43,150 nt of DNA from an uncultured Clostridia bacterium (GCA_944392335.1 CALXWJ010000034.1:1-43150); one strand, 5' to 3'; positions 24,184-34,481 are shown, counted from the first letter of the stretch. The notes: generated by a model not told the origin, from the letters alone. Numbers and translations are program-made.

Positions 24184-27100
24184 CTTATATCTCCCTCCGC
24201 ATTATACAGCATTACCGCCGCCTCTGCACGTGTAGCCGTATTCTTAGGTCTGAATGTATCATCTTCATAACCGTTTATAACACCGTATACCTTCATCAAC
24301 GCTACGCTTTCCTGCGCGTAATCCGATATTTCCTCCGCGTCGGCAAAGTCAGGATCATCTTGTGTAACTGTTGAAATCAACCCTTTATATTCCATGCAGT
24401 TTCTTATCAGACACGCCATATCCTGACGTGTTACACAAAGTCCTGTCCCGAAATGCGTATCATCGATACCTTTTGTAATTCCCAGCGTATATGCAATTGA
24501 AACAGGCTCATAATACCATGCGTCTTTCGGAACATCCAAAAATTCCGAACTGGGATCATCTGCTTCCAAATCAAATATTCCCACAAGCATTTTGACAAAT
24601 TCTTCTCTTGTGATCGTATCGTCCGGTCGGAATCGTCCGTCTCCGCTGCCGTTTACTATACCTCGTTCCGCCAAAGACTCTATTGCCTCCCGGGCCCATT
24701 GTGTATTTTCTAAGTCATTAAACGGATGCTCGATTTGTTCAGGCTCATTGTTTTGCTGTGGGATATCGGTGGATACGGTCCAGCTTTGTGAAGGTCTCCC
24801 GCTTGAAGATGCGCCTCCTGTGCCGGAGCCTGTTCCACCTGAACCTCCGCCTCCGGTTGAACTTCCCGAATTAAGATCATCAAGCGCGTCATCATAGGTA
24901 TCTTTCATCTTTTCCAAATCATTATACGGACGGTTATTATATATTGCAAGGTCTACTTTTGATGTATCTGAGAGTTTATTGTATCTTGAAAGATCCCATC
25001 CCAATGTGTCGTTGTTATCATTTAATATTGTTTTGATATAAGCAATATTTGCTATATAATCAATCGCTTTTAAAACCACCTGTTCATTAAATCTTTCGGC
25101 AACATCGTCCATTGTTTTATAAACAATACCTCTCAAGCCATCTGCCACATCAAGTCTGTATGCATCGTTCATATACTGTGCATGGTAGGTTTTATAGCCC
25201 GTTTTTTGATCCAATAAAAATACATCCTTATACTTATTTAAAACCGCCTCGGAAGATTTAGCATCTTTTGCTTCTGATAATTGACTTACTGCAATGCCGC
25301 GACGCACCAAATCAGACATATCCTGTGTAGAAATTTCCTGCGTTTTTTCCAACTCTGTTTTTTCCAAAAATATAAACTCTGCTGTATTGTTTTGGTTCAA
25401 TGTATTAAACAATTCTTCATCTATCCCAAGTATTTCAAGGTTTTTCCCGCTCTTTAATGCAGTAAGCAATTCCTGTACCGATGTACTGTTTATTACATCA
25501 TCAACGCCGCTGATATCTTCTTTTGAGTAATAATGCAATATTGTATTCATTTGCTCTGATGCTGCATTAACAAAAACAGGATAATCAAAAGTCTGTGCTT
25601 CCATTATAAATTTATCATAAAATACGTTTTCTTCATTTATGTAAACCTGTCCGGCATACGGCAGTATATTTGTAATATCAACAGAATTATAGTCTGATGT
25701 ATCGGTATTTTGATCTTGGTCATTATAAAATAGAGTGATTACAGCTTGTTTTCCTGATGTATCCCCTGAGGTCATTCCCGATATTGTTATTTCATTTGTA
25801 TCTTTATTTTGTGACGCGCTAACCTCTCCGGCTTCTGCGTACTGTGTCTGTTCTTCTGATTTTTCCTTTGTGGTAACAGGTATCGCAAGAGGATTGCGGC
25901 TGTGCAGACTGTCCCATACATATACAGTATAATCATGATCGGAAGATGCCTCAGATGTCTTTAATTCAACCGTAACATCTGTTTTTACACCGGTATTTTC
26001 GATTACCGCACCGGATGCTGTTATATTTTCAACGCATCCGTTTTTTTCCGCTTTTAAAAGAACAAGAACATTTTCATTTTCTTCTGAATTATTCTTAAAA
26101 GTTACGGTTGCTTTTGCTCCGGTATCCGTTTCATCTAATTTTATATTCCACACATCAAATAATGCATGCTCGGATGTAAATGCCAGCACCGTGTCATCTT
26201 CAAGTGAAGCGGAAGTAATACTTTTTATATTCCCGCTCAAACGCAGTTCATATTTTGTTGAATAATCCAATATTATTTGCGGTATAACCTCAAACTCAAA
26301 ATCATTTACATATTTTATTTCAATTGGGATTTCCTGTTCATTTCCAACATGGTAAAGTTTTATATTTTCTGTATTGACAGTTTCTGAATCCATTGCAGAA
26401 TCAAATTGTATTTTAATTTTACCATCAACCGGAAATTCAGATGTATTATGTACAGGTACACAGCTGTTCTTTAAAAGTTTCGGCGGCTCGTCTGCTTTTT
26501 TCAATATAACATTGTCAATCCACGCAACACCTCCGTTATCCATAAACTGTATTTCAAGGCTTTTATGATTTGAAGTATACAGCTCTACCGTTTTTCTTTC
26601 CCATCCGGAAGTAACTTCAAATCCGATCTGTTGATCATGATCACTCATCCCGTCATAAAACAATTTTAAAACCCCGCCCCAATGATTTTGAGAATTTATA
26701 TAATAGCTTAAAATATAATCCGTTTCCGGTTCAACCGTAACGGTCTGAGTTGCAATACACCAATGCGCCTGAGTATTGTTTAGTTTAAGACTATAATTCC
26801 CGGAATATGAGCTTTCATCTGCTATTGACCAATGCTCACCCAATGACCAACCGTCTGTACCCTTTTCAAATCCGCCGTTTATAACCAATTCATCATCAGG
26901 TTCGGTTACTTCACCGCCTTGCTCCGGTTCATATACAAAAGCTTCATTATCATCGATCATAAATGATGAAATGCTTACTTGGTTGTCTGATATATTTTTT
27001 AATACAACGGTATGCTCCGTATCTTCAAGTTCCTCTGTTACAATTCTGTACGGCGCCCCATAATTTGTATATATAATACCGTAGTCATCGCCGTCAATTA

Positions 27101-28898
27101 TCACACGTACTCCCTCGCCCGACACTTCATGGCAAAATCCGAAGCTCTGACCTTTAAATGTGTAGGTCAGCTCTGCATCGGCTGTTGATGATACGGCTTT
27201 TTCACCGTCTATACTCCATCCGCCGTCCGACTGCGCGCCATCAACAGATGCAAGTCTCGGCGTATTATAGTGTGCCGAGGTCATTGGTTCGGGCGTCAAT
27301 GTGTTATAGCATACATATTTTCCGAAATCGGAATCCAGCACACTTTGTATGTATTCGGCATATACCTGATATCCGAAGCTGTTCGGATGCACTTCATCCG
27401 ACCCAATATCTTCCCAAGTAAAGTCTCCGTCTGCAATACGCTCTTTTATATATTTTTGTATATTAATTGTTGGGATACCGTAATAATTTGCCACCTTTTG
27501 ATGTACATTATCAATTGCACCAAATTCATTATTTGTTGTAAATACCATGATTATGGACACCTTTTTGGGCATGGACAAAATTTCTCTTATCATACCCTCA
27601 ATATTTCGCTGCACCTGTGCATAGCTTTGGCGTCCCGCATCATTGATTGCAAATTCAATAAATACAATATCTGGATTATACTTTAAAACATGATCATAAA
27701 GACGGTAAATTCCGTAATCCGATCCTGTTCCTCCCACGCCGGCATATATGGGATTTATTGTTTTACCTGTTTTCTGCTCCAGATATTCGGTTGTCTTATA
27801 TACCCATGTATCGGAAAATTGATCGGCTCCCGCCCCTTGGGTAATGGAGCCTCCGATATATCCGACAGTCAATTCGCTCTTTTGCGAAAAATCAGCCGGT
27901 GTTCCGGAAATAACAGGCTCAACATAATCATTGGTTACTTCTTCTTCCTCACCGTCTTTTTGAATACTTACATCATCAATATATACATTTCCGCCCTGAT
28001 CCATAAAGCCAATTGTGATTTTTGTATTTTCTCCCGAATTAAACCGGAGTTCTGTTTTTTTCCAGCCCTCTGACTGACCGATACCGGTAAATGTAATTGT
28101 TGCTGCCGCCTCGTCAATAATCTTTAACTGCGATCCCCAGTCTTTATTGGATATTGCATAAAAAGATACTGTATAATCAGTATTCGCTTCCACCGAAACA
28201 GTCTGTTTTAGAAGTCTGTCCCAATATGCACCTTCTTCATTTCCGGTTAATTTTGCACTATATTCTCCTGTTCGTGCCGTATCGCTTGAATATTCCCAAT
28301 TTTCACTGAGCGTCCATGCACCGTTTTGTTCTTCAAAGCTTTTATCTTTAAGATCTCCTGTTTCTTCAGGTTTTTCCGGTTCTTCCTCTGTTGATTTTTC
28401 AAAAATAGTGAAGTCATCAAGATATACCGGTCCTTTTTGTGAACCATTTAAATTTCCCAATACCAAAATACGAATATCCGGCGTATCTGTTGTTTGGAAA
28501 TCCACAGTTACTTTTTTCCATTCACCGGCATTTTGCGAAACAGCGGTTTGTCCCTGTGCCAACTTATTATATGTGTCCCCTTCCAAAATCTGAACAACAG
28601 CACCCCATTCATAATCGGATTTTGTATAATATTCCATCACATATTCTGTATTTTTTGACAGATTTACATTAATGCTTGCCTGATTGCTTGTTACCGATTC
28701 ACTTTTAACAATCAGACTTTTATTTCCTGTTCGTGCCGTTTCATCCGTTATTGCAACAAGTTCGCAAAAACTCCAGCTGTCCGTTTCAAAACCGTCAAAA
28801 AATACCGTTGTATCTGCAGATACGGGTATCTGTGATAATACAAACTGTAATACAATCACCAATACCGACAAATAACTTATTTTTTTACCTTTGCACAT
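24180..28898 (-). CDS. Cell-surface SGNH esterase with CBMs and C-terminal SLH domains
   Basis: A 1572-residue protein with a signal peptide (1-28). Two CBM4/9-like modules (about 30-170, 183-315) precede an SGNH hydrolase (about 340-530). The catalytic set is complete: GGSITQG with Ser351, YAGVGGTGSD, FAIND with Asn419, and DEVHPN with Asp501 and His504. A beta domain (545-655), a CBM4/9-like module (670-802) and a Big_5/SbsA-like Ig domain (808-910, IKIQFDSAMDSETV) follow. A long unassigned region (about 920-1350), a Gly/Ser linker and three SLH repeats (about 1388-1572, GRFRPDDTITREEFVKMLV) end the protein. It would be a wall-anchored deacylase of plant glycan. ATG at 28898 has GGAGG. It starts 20 bp behind the solute-binding lipoprotein gene. 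Confidence 0.87.
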   Translation of the reverse strand: MCKGKKISYLSVLVIVLQFVLSQIPVSADTTVFFDGFETDSWSFCELVAITDETARTGNKSLIVKSESVTSNQASINVNLSKNTEYVMEYYTKSDYEWGAVVQILEGDTYNKLAQGQTAVSQNAGEWKKVTVDFQTTDTPDIRILVLGNLNGSQKGPVYLDDFTIFEKSTEEEPEKPEETGDLKDKSFEEQNGAWTLSENWEYSSDTARTGEYSAKLTGNEEGAYWDRLLKQTVSVEANTDYTVSFYAISNKDWGSQLKIIDEAAATITFTGIGQSEGWKKTELRFNSGENTKITIGFMDQGGNVYIDDVSIQKDGEEEEVTNDYVEPVISGTPADFSQKSELTVGYIGGSITQGAGADQFSDTWVYKTTEYLEQKTGKTINPIYAGVGGTGSDYGIYRLYDHVLKYNPDIVFIEFAINDAGRQSYAQVQRNIEGMIREILSMPKKVSIIMVFTTNNEFGAIDNVHQKVANYYGIPTINIQKYIKERIADGDFTWEDIGSDEVHPNSFGYQVYAEYIQSVLDSDFGKYVCYNTLTPEPMTSAHYNTPRLASVDGAQSDGGWSIDGEKAVSSTADAELTYTFKGQSFGFCHEVSGEGVRVIIDGDDYGIIYTNYGAPYRIVTEELEDTEHTVVLKNISDNQVSISSFMIDDNEAFVYEPEQGGEVTEPDDELVINGGFEKGTDGWSLGEHWSIADESSYSGNYSLKLNNTQAHWCIATQTVTVEPETDYILSYYINSQNHWGGVLKLFYDGMSDHDQQIGFEVTSGWERKTVELYTSNHKSLEIQFMDNGGVAWIDNVILKKADEPPKLLKNSCVPVHNTSEFPVDGKIKIQFDSAMDSETVNTENIKLYHVGNEQEIPIEIKYVNDFEFEVIPQIILDYSTKYELRLSGNIKSITSASLEDDTVLAFTSEHALFDVWNIKLDETDTGAKATVTFKNNSEENENVLVLLKAEKNGCVENITASGAVIENTGVKTDVTVELKTSEASSDHDYTVYVWDSLHSRNPLAIPVTTKEKSEEQTQYAEAGEVSASQNKDTNEITISGMTSGDTSGKQAVITLFYNDQDQNTDTSDYNSVDITNILPYAGQVYINEENVFYDKFIMEAQTFDYPVFVNAASEQMNTILHYYSKEDISGVDDVINSTSVQELLTALKSGKNLEILGIDEELFNTLNQNNTAEFIFLEKTELEKTQEISTQDMSDLVRRGIAVSQLSEAKDAKSSEAVLNKYKDVFLLDQKTGYKTYHAQYMNDAYRLDVADGLRGIVYKTMDDVAERFNEQVVLKAIDYIANIAYIKTILNDNNDTLGWDLSRYNKLSDTSKVDLAIYNNRPYNDLEKMKDTYDDALDDLNSGSSTGGGGSGGTGSGTGGASSSGRPSQSWTVSTDIPQQNNEPEQIEHPFNDLENTQWAREAIESLAERGIVNGSGDGRFRPDDTITREEFVKMLVGIFDLEADDPSSEFLDVPKDAWYYEPVSIAYTLGITKGIDDTHFGTGLCVTRQDMACLIRNCMEYKGLISTVTQDDPDFADAEEISDYAQESVALMKVYGVINGYEDDTFRPKNTATRAEAAVMLYNAEGDIR

Positions 28899-28918
28899 TG
28901 TTTTTCCTCCATTTTTTA

Positions 28919-30346
28919 TTATTTTGATGCAAAAAATTCATCAACCTGTCTTTGCAGTTCATCAAGGACTTTTTGCTGTCCCGCAGCGTCCAATTTTTTC
29001 ATGTATTCATCCCAATAATTTTTCGGATCATCCGCACCTACCTTGTATATTGAATATTCATTATTCACTGAAGTTATCTGAGAAAGTTCATTGGCGATCG
29101 GTGCAATATCCGGTACAAATCCCAAAAGAGGGGACTTTGCAGCTTCATCATTCATTTTTATGGTCTGCTCCCAAACATCATCGGGCGCCCCTTCGCGGAT
29201 ATACGCATTAAACTGATTTCCGAAACACCAGTCAAGATTCGGATCATATCCGGAGTTTTTAATACTCACTACCTTATTGTTTACAAGATTGTAATGTTTT
29301 CCCTCAACTCCGAAACAAAGCAAATTATAAAGTACTTTATCGGTATTTAAAAGTTCAATCAATTTTACCGCTTTTTCCGGATTTTCTGATCTTGCTCCTA
29401 CGGCAAGCATGGTTTGCTGTGCCCCGACACGTTTTAAATATGGTTCATGCAGTATGATATGCTCTGTCGGGCGAAGATCACTTGCCTCTCCCCCCGGCTT
29501 CCAATTTCCATTATCAACCGCATATTTTCCCATTTTTACATCCGCACTGTCGTCTCCCATGCTGCTCACATCCTGCCGTATATAACCTTTTTCGTACCAA
29601 TCTCTCGTCGTATTTACCCCTGTTTTAAATTCTTCCAAATCAAACTGAAGCAATAATTCATGTGATGAGCCGTCCTTTTTGATCACCACATTTGATCCTT
29701 CCACAACAAATTCATATTCCGGCTCTACCCACATATCAATATCTACCGGCCTGTACGGATATACCTCAGGGCTGCCTTCTTTTACCATTTTTAAATAAGG
29801 TTCTATATCATTCATTGTTTTTACCGTTGAAAAATCAAAAGCATATTTTGATGCGATTGTTTTATCTATATAAAGACTTATCGGATGGGTCATTACCTGC
29901 ATATTGGGAACGCCGTAGAGTTTACCGTCTATTTTTACCGAATCTAATATGTATTCCGGAATTGTCTGTATCAGACCCGGAGATTCGTTGACATATTGAG
30001 TAATATCCATAAATCCGCCGCAGGTTACGGCTTTTTGATAGTCATTTGACCAATTTGACGTAAAACATATATCAAATGTATTTCCCGACGCCATATACAT
30101 CTTTATACTCTCTTCATAAGCTGATTCTTCAATGAATTGCAGATCCAGCCTTGCTCCTATCTTTGGTTCTATGATTTTATTTACCTGCTCCAATACATAG
30201 CTCAGATCATCCTGTTTTGATCCAAATGTGATCCACGTTAAAGTCGGCACATTGCTGTCAGTTAACTCTTCTTTTTCTTTTTCTCCGCAGCTTGCCGAAA
30301 AAATAAATATCGAAGCCGCCAATAAAATTATTATAATTCTTTTCAA
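28919..30346 (-). CDS. Lipoprotein sugar-binding protein (ABC type, DUF3502-like C-terminus)
   Basis: A 475-residue extracellular solute-binding protein. The signal sequence ends in a lipobox (FSASC, Cys20), so it is lipid-anchored to the outer face of the membrane. The body fits bacterial extracellular sugar-binding families, and the C-terminus (about 400-475, LSQITSVNNEYSIYKVGADD, then YWDEYMKKLDAAG) fits DUF3502, seen in LplA-like proteins. It would bind oligosaccharides released by the surface enzymes encoded downstream. The usual LplB/LplC-type permeases are missing. The start is TTG at 30346, with GGAGAG about 8 nt upstream. First gene of the operon, divergent from yesN. Confidence 0.87.
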   Translation of the reverse strand: MKRIIIILLAASIFIFSASCGEKEKEELTDSNVPTLTWITFGSKQDDLSYVLEQVNKIIEPKIGARLDLQFIEESAYEESIKMYMASGNTFDICFTSNWSNDYQKAVTCGGFMDITQYVNESPGLIQTIPEYILDSVKIDGKLYGVPNMQVMTHPISLYIDKTIASKYAFDFSTVKTMNDIEPYLKMVKEGSPEVYPYRPVDIDMWVEPEYEFVVEGSNVVIKKDGSSHELLLQFDLEEFKTGVNTTRDWYEKGYIRQDVSSMGDDSADVKMGKYAVDNGNWKPGGEASDLRPTEHIILHEPYLKRVGAQQTMLAVGARSENPEKAVKLIELLNTDKVLYNLLCFGVEGKHYNLVNNKVVSIKNSGYDPNLDWCFGNQFNAYIREGAPDDVWEQTIKMNDEAAKSPLLGFVPDIAPIANELSQITSVNNEYSIYKVGADDPKNYWDEYMKKLDAAGQQKVLDELQRQVDEFFASK

Positions 30347-30647
30347 GAAAAATTCTCTCCCATTATAAATTAATTTTTCATATTAACCTTTTATAAAACC
30401 ATTGTCAGACCTTTGATGAAATATTTTCGAAAAAAAGAATATCAACAACACCTGTCCCGTATATCATACAGCTGCACCGGTCTTGCAATACTTTCTTATT
30501 TATTTTAACACATTTACATAAATTTGTATATTCTTTTTTTTACAAAAATACTACGGATTTTTATTTTTTCTCTTTTTTACTTGCAAATATTTTTAAAATG
30601 ATGTATTATTAATTAACAGTACAATAACTATATAATAGGAGCTTTAT
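30347..30647. promoter_or_regulatory. Divergent control region between the surface operon and yesN
   Basis: On the plus strand TTGCAA (30581-30586), a 17-bp spacer and TATTAT (30604-30609) form a likely promoter for yesN, with AGGAG 6 nt before its ATG. On the minus strand a TTGCAA near 30492-30497 followed by GATATA is a weak candidate for the surface operon. The rest is AT-rich with no gene visible. YesN sites should lie here, but I cannot define an operator by eye. Confidence 0.5.
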
Positions 30648-31847
30648 ATGTTAAATTTGATTTTGATCGATGATGACCTCCTGACATTGGATATTCTGCA
30701 AACGTCAATAGATTGGAATAAATACGGATTTTCATTGAGCGGCGCTTTTTCAAACAGTCTTTGCGCATTGAAATACCTTGAAGAAAATACCGTTGACGCA
30801 ATTATAACCGATATTCGCATGCCCGATCCGGGCGGTTTGGAAATATGCCGTCTGTGCCGTGACCGCTATGCGAACATCCGGCTTGTCATTCTCAGCGCTT
30901 TTCGTGATTTTTCTTATGCTCAGACCGCGATCGGTTATAACAATGTTATAAGTTATCTTACAAAACCTTTAAACTTTAAAGAATTTAAACAAGCCTTGGA
31001 ATTACTGTACAATTCCTGTTTGGACATTCACAAAAATTTACCGATCCATACATTTAATGATGTGAACCGGCTGCTGTTGGTTTGCTCTAATCTTATATTC
31101 GGTTTGTATAAAACGCCAAAAGAGCTTAACTCACAGCTCGCTACCGTAAATATCGTACTCGATACGGCTCAAACGGCATGTTCTCTCATAGATATCCACA
31201 TTGAAAATTTTGACGAATTTATCCAAAACAAATGGCATCATGACGCCGAACAACTGTATCACGCGATCGCGAATATTGTACCGTTTGAATCAACTGAGGC
31301 ATATTTTGCGCTGGTAAGATACTCTTTCGGCAACTTAGGATGGCTGATCATACACAAAAATTCAATGTATCAGGCTTGTATAGAACAATTTTCCAACTCC
31401 CTCATAAAAAATTTAGAGGAAATCTTTTCTATTAAAGCAAAAATAACAAAAACCCATTTTTATGAAAGTATAGAGTCATTCATTTCCCCTGATGAAAATA
31501 TTCTTACATACTCCAATGAAGAAGATGCGATCTCCTCCGCATTGGAATACATCAATCAGAACTATCATAAAAACCTTACGCTCGTTGATGTTGCCGGTCA
31601 TGTTTTTATGAGCCCCTCTTATTTCAGTATGTACTTTAAAAAGCTGACAAATCAAAAGTTTATAGACCATCTGACGCAAGTCAGAATGGAAAAAGCAGCA
31701 TATTTATTAAAAAATACCGGATACAATATAACGTCTATTTGTGAAATGGTAGGATACCGCCATCTCGGTCACTTTTATTCCACATTCAAAAAACAATATG
31801 GTATCACTCCCGCGGAATATAAAAAACAAAACAAAAAAACAGATTGA
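30648..31847 (+). CDS. YesN-type response regulator with AraC DNA-binding domain
   Basis: A 399-residue protein with an N-terminal receiver domain (1-120; acidic pocket DDD at 8-10, phospho-acceptor Asp55 in TDIRMPDPGG, conserved Lys in YLTKPLNF), a variable middle (about 140-280), and a C-terminal AraC-type double helix-turn-helix (about 295-395; YFSMYFKKLTNQKFIDHL, then ICEMVGYRHLGHFYSTFKKQ). YesN proteins activate carbohydrate uptake and degradation operons once phosphorylated by a YesM kinase. The kinase gene follows 26 bp downstream, and the divergent surface-enzyme operon is the obvious target. Length and layout are typical. Confidence 0.92.
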   Translation: MLNLILIDDDLLTLDILQTSIDWNKYGFSLSGAFSNSLCALKYLEENTVDAIITDIRMPDPGGLEICRLCRDRYANIRLVILSAFRDFSYAQTAIGYNNVISYLTKPLNFKEFKQALELLYNSCLDIHKNLPIHTFNDVNRLLLVCSNLIFGLYKTPKELNSQLATVNIVLDTAQTACSLIDIHIENFDEFIQNKWHHDAEQLYHAIANIVPFESTEAYFALVRYSFGNLGWLIIHKNSMYQACIEQFSNSLIKNLEEIFSIKAKITKTHFYESIESFISPDENILTYSNEEDAISSALEYINQNYHKNLTLVDVAGHVFMSPSYFSMYFKKLTNQKFIDHLTQVRMEKAAYLLKNTGYNITSICEMVGYRHLGHFYSTFKKQYGITPAEYKKQNKKTD

Positions 31848-31873
31848 TTTCATGTTAAAAAGAGGAACATATT

Positions 31874-33595
31874 ATGAATAAAATGATCAAGACAATAAAA
31901 ATGTTCAGAGGGAACAGCGTATTTTTCAAAACTCTGAAAAAATTTATTTTAATCAGCATCATCCCGTTTTTGATTATTTCGGTTTTTTTCTCATTACATT
32001 ACTACCGAACAATGAAAACCGAATATACCGATCTTGCAAGCAACGACTATTCACGGATCTACAGAGTCTTTGATCAATTATTTTCCAGCACGGATCATAT
32101 ATTTTATACATTATGTTCCGATCCGTCGTTAGAGCTGTTTTTTTCAATGCCAGACCCTAATAATGTAAATGCTCAGGATTATGCCCAGCTTATGCATCTG
32201 AACACTCTGCTTAATACCCAGGCAAACATCTTCGATTCGATCTATTCAATCCAGCTTTACCGTGATAATGAATACATATTATCTTCGGCAATAGACGGTT
32301 TTGTAAATAATTCATTACAAAATGTAGATACTTCTGAGGTCCCTTCAACAATGGAGGTTTTGCTTCCATGCACAATAACAGATACAGACGGCAAAACCAC
32401 CCGATCCTTTTGCATATGTTATAATTACTACTATTTGGGCCGCAGATGCGGTTATGTTGTGATAAATATCGAAGCGGATACTATATTACGAGAACTTCCG
32501 AAAGAATATGTTTTGTCCGTTTTTAATTTCCAAAATACTTCTGTATTTTCCAATGATCCCGATTTTGAAATCAAATACAGCGATAGTACGGCGTCAGGAG
32601 AAATACCAAGCATAAAACAAGAAAATTCTGCTTTGCAGCTTTCCTCTCGATCAAGAAACAATACTATTTGTCTTTATACGCATAATATACCCGGCATGCA
32701 TATATCCTCCATTATTTACATGATATTACTATGCCTTTTACTCTCATTACTTACTGCATTTATCATATCCCTTATAGTTTCCGTTGACTCTTACCATATG
32801 CTGCAAAAAATCATATTTAATATCGACTCATGCGATGAAAACAGTATACAGCAGCATGCAAGTATTAATGAGCTTACATATATCAGTGATAATATTATTC
32901 ATTTGCACGCAAAAAACCAATCGCTCGAAACCGTATTGGCAAATAAAATGAATGAGATGCGTCAAATGCAAAACACAATGCTTCAAATGCAGTTTACTCC
33001 TCATTTTCTTTTTAATACTCTAAATGCAGTAAATCTTATCGCATTGCGGGAGCTTGGCCCCGAAAATGAAATTGAACATATAACTGTTCTTTTATGCGAT
33101 CTGCTGTCCCTTGCACTGAACACGAACCGATATATGATCAGTGTGAAGGAGGAATTGGATTACACAAAAAAATATGTTGAGATCGAACAAATTAAAAGTA
33201 AAAATGATTTTGACACCTTCTGGGACATAGACCCGCAGATCCTTGAATATAAAATACCAAAGCTTATTTTTCAGCCCTTGGTTGAAAATGCTTTTCGTCA
33301 CGGTATCAAATATCTGCCTCCCGAAAAACGCGGTAAACTGATTATCACCGGCAGACAAGAAAACACATCTCTCATTTTTGAGATCGAAGATAACGGACCG
33401 GGTATCCATCCCGAAAAATTACAGCTGCTGCAAGATCAGCTTGAAAACAATACGATAAGCAAAAATCATATAGGCCTTGCAAATGTCAACAGCCGCATAC
33501 GGTTATTTTACGGAGATATTTACGGTTTGCATATATTTTCTAAACCCTCTCAGACAATAATTCGTATCACCATTCCAAAGAATAAATTTGAATAG
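31874..33595 (+). CDS. YesM-type sensor histidine kinase
   Basis: A 573-residue membrane protein with a first transmembrane helix at about 23-44, an extracytoplasmic sensor region of about 230 residues (45-275), and a second helix at about 278-303. The cytoplasmic part has a linker, the His_kinase (PF06580) motif MQFTPHFLFNTLN with His377, and a HATPase domain with LVENAFRHGIKY, IEDNGPGI and GLANVNSRIRLFYG. It would sense an extracellular sugar and phosphorylate the YesN-type regulator encoded just upstream. ATG at 31874 has AGAGGA. A strong bidirectional terminator ends the pair at 33620-33654. Confidence 0.92.
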   Translation: MNKMIKTIKMFRGNSVFFKTLKKFILISIIPFLIISVFFSLHYYRTMKTEYTDLASNDYSRIYRVFDQLFSSTDHIFYTLCSDPSLELFFSMPDPNNVNAQDYAQLMHLNTLLNTQANIFDSIYSIQLYRDNEYILSSAIDGFVNNSLQNVDTSEVPSTMEVLLPCTITDTDGKTTRSFCICYNYYYLGRRCGYVVINIEADTILRELPKEYVLSVFNFQNTSVFSNDPDFEIKYSDSTASGEIPSIKQENSALQLSSRSRNNTICLYTHNIPGMHISSIIYMILLCLLLSLLTAFIISLIVSVDSYHMLQKIIFNIDSCDENSIQQHASINELTYISDNIIHLHAKNQSLETVLANKMNEMRQMQNTMLQMQFTPHFLFNTLNAVNLIALRELGPENEIEHITVLLCDLLSLALNTNRYMISVKEELDYTKKYVEIEQIKSKNDFDTFWDIDPQILEYKIPKLIFQPLVENAFRHGIKYLPPEKRGKLIITGRQENTSLIFEIEDNGPGIHPEKLQLLQDQLENNTISKNHIGLANVNSRIRLFYGDIYGLHIFSKPSQTIIRITIPKNKFE

Positions 33596-33619
33596 ATGTT
33601 TTGCATATATTCAAAAATC

Positions 33620-33654
33620 AAAAACGTATTGCATATTTTGCGCAATACGTTTTT
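33620..33654. terminator. Bidirectional terminator between yesM and the HAD phosphatase gene
   Basis: Perfect 13-bp arms 33620-33632 and 33642-33654 (core ACGTATTGC) enclose a 9-nt loop, with A-rich 5' and T-rich 3' flanks so that both convergent genes are served. Confidence 0.85.
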
Positions 33655-33673
33655 TGATTATTGAAACTTATCT

Positions 33674-34438
33674 TTACTTAATTGTTCTTTCAAGCTCTTC
33701 TATTATTTTTGCTATTGCATTTTCATCATTTGAAACAGTTACAAAATCCGCCGCGTCTTTTACCTCACAAATGGCATTTGCGACGGCATACGAAACATCA
33801 GCCGCTTTCAGCATTGTGATATCGTTTTCATAATCACCCACGCATATGATCTTTTCAATATCGTCGTCAATATAATTTTTTATGATCTTTACACATTCAC
33901 CCTTGGTACTTTTTTTATCAAGTATCTCAATACCCATCGGCCAGCTTGTGGTAATAAAAAAATCCTCTGCGGAATATCTGTTTTTAAGCCTTTCTTTAAC
34001 GATCTTCGTACATTGCGTATCTTTTGTTACAAAAACTATTTTATACAATTTACTGTCTTTTGTTAAATACTCAAAATTATCAAACGAATTTTCGGTATGT
34101 ATTGTTATACCTTCCAAAAATTGATCATTTTCCCGGACAAAACCTTCAATATCTCCGAGCTTTTCTTTGTTCATGGGATTTTCATACAATATTTTTTTAT
34201 TTTGAGGATCATAGATCATGGCGCCGTTTAATGCTATAAATGCAGTATTTATAAACAAACCCTCTTTTTTAAGTTCCTCTGTATATTTATAATTTCTGCC
34301 TGTAGAAAGTGTAAACAGCCCGCCTCTTTGCTTAAAATAATTTATGGCTTTTATATTTTCGGGCGAAATAACAGCCTTGCTGTTTCTCAGTGTTCCGTCC
34401 AAATCAGAGCATATTAGAATTTTTTCAAATTTTTTCAC
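33674..34438 (-). CDS. Cof-type HAD-superfamily phosphatase
   Basis: A 254-residue cytoplasmic protein. HAD motif I is ICSDLDGTL with nucleophile Asp12 and Asp14. Motif II is FTLSTGRNYKY, and motifs III/IV are the Lys of STKGECVKII and the GDYENDITML acid pair. A C2B-type cap lies between them. Cof-type enzymes dephosphorylate sugar phosphates, pyridoxal phosphate and similar small molecules with Mg2+; the substrate cannot be told. The start codon is GTG at 34438 with GGAGG 8 nt upstream. It follows truA by 43 bp and may be co-transcribed. Confidence 0.88.
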   Translation of the reverse strand: MKKFEKILICSDLDGTLRNSKAVISPENIKAINYFKQRGGLFTLSTGRNYKYTEELKKEGLFINTAFIALNGAMIYDPQNKKILYENPMNKEKLGDIEGFVRENDQFLEGITIHTENSFDNFEYLTKDSKLYKIVFVTKDTQCTKIVKERLKNRYSAEDFFITTSWPMGIEILDKKSTKGECVKIIKNYIDDDIEKIICVGDYENDITMLKAADVSYAVANAICEVKDAADFVTVSNDENAIAKIIEELERTIK

Positions 34439-34481
34439 AATAGATCCTCCATTTTATGACTTGTCCTTTAAATATTCTTTT

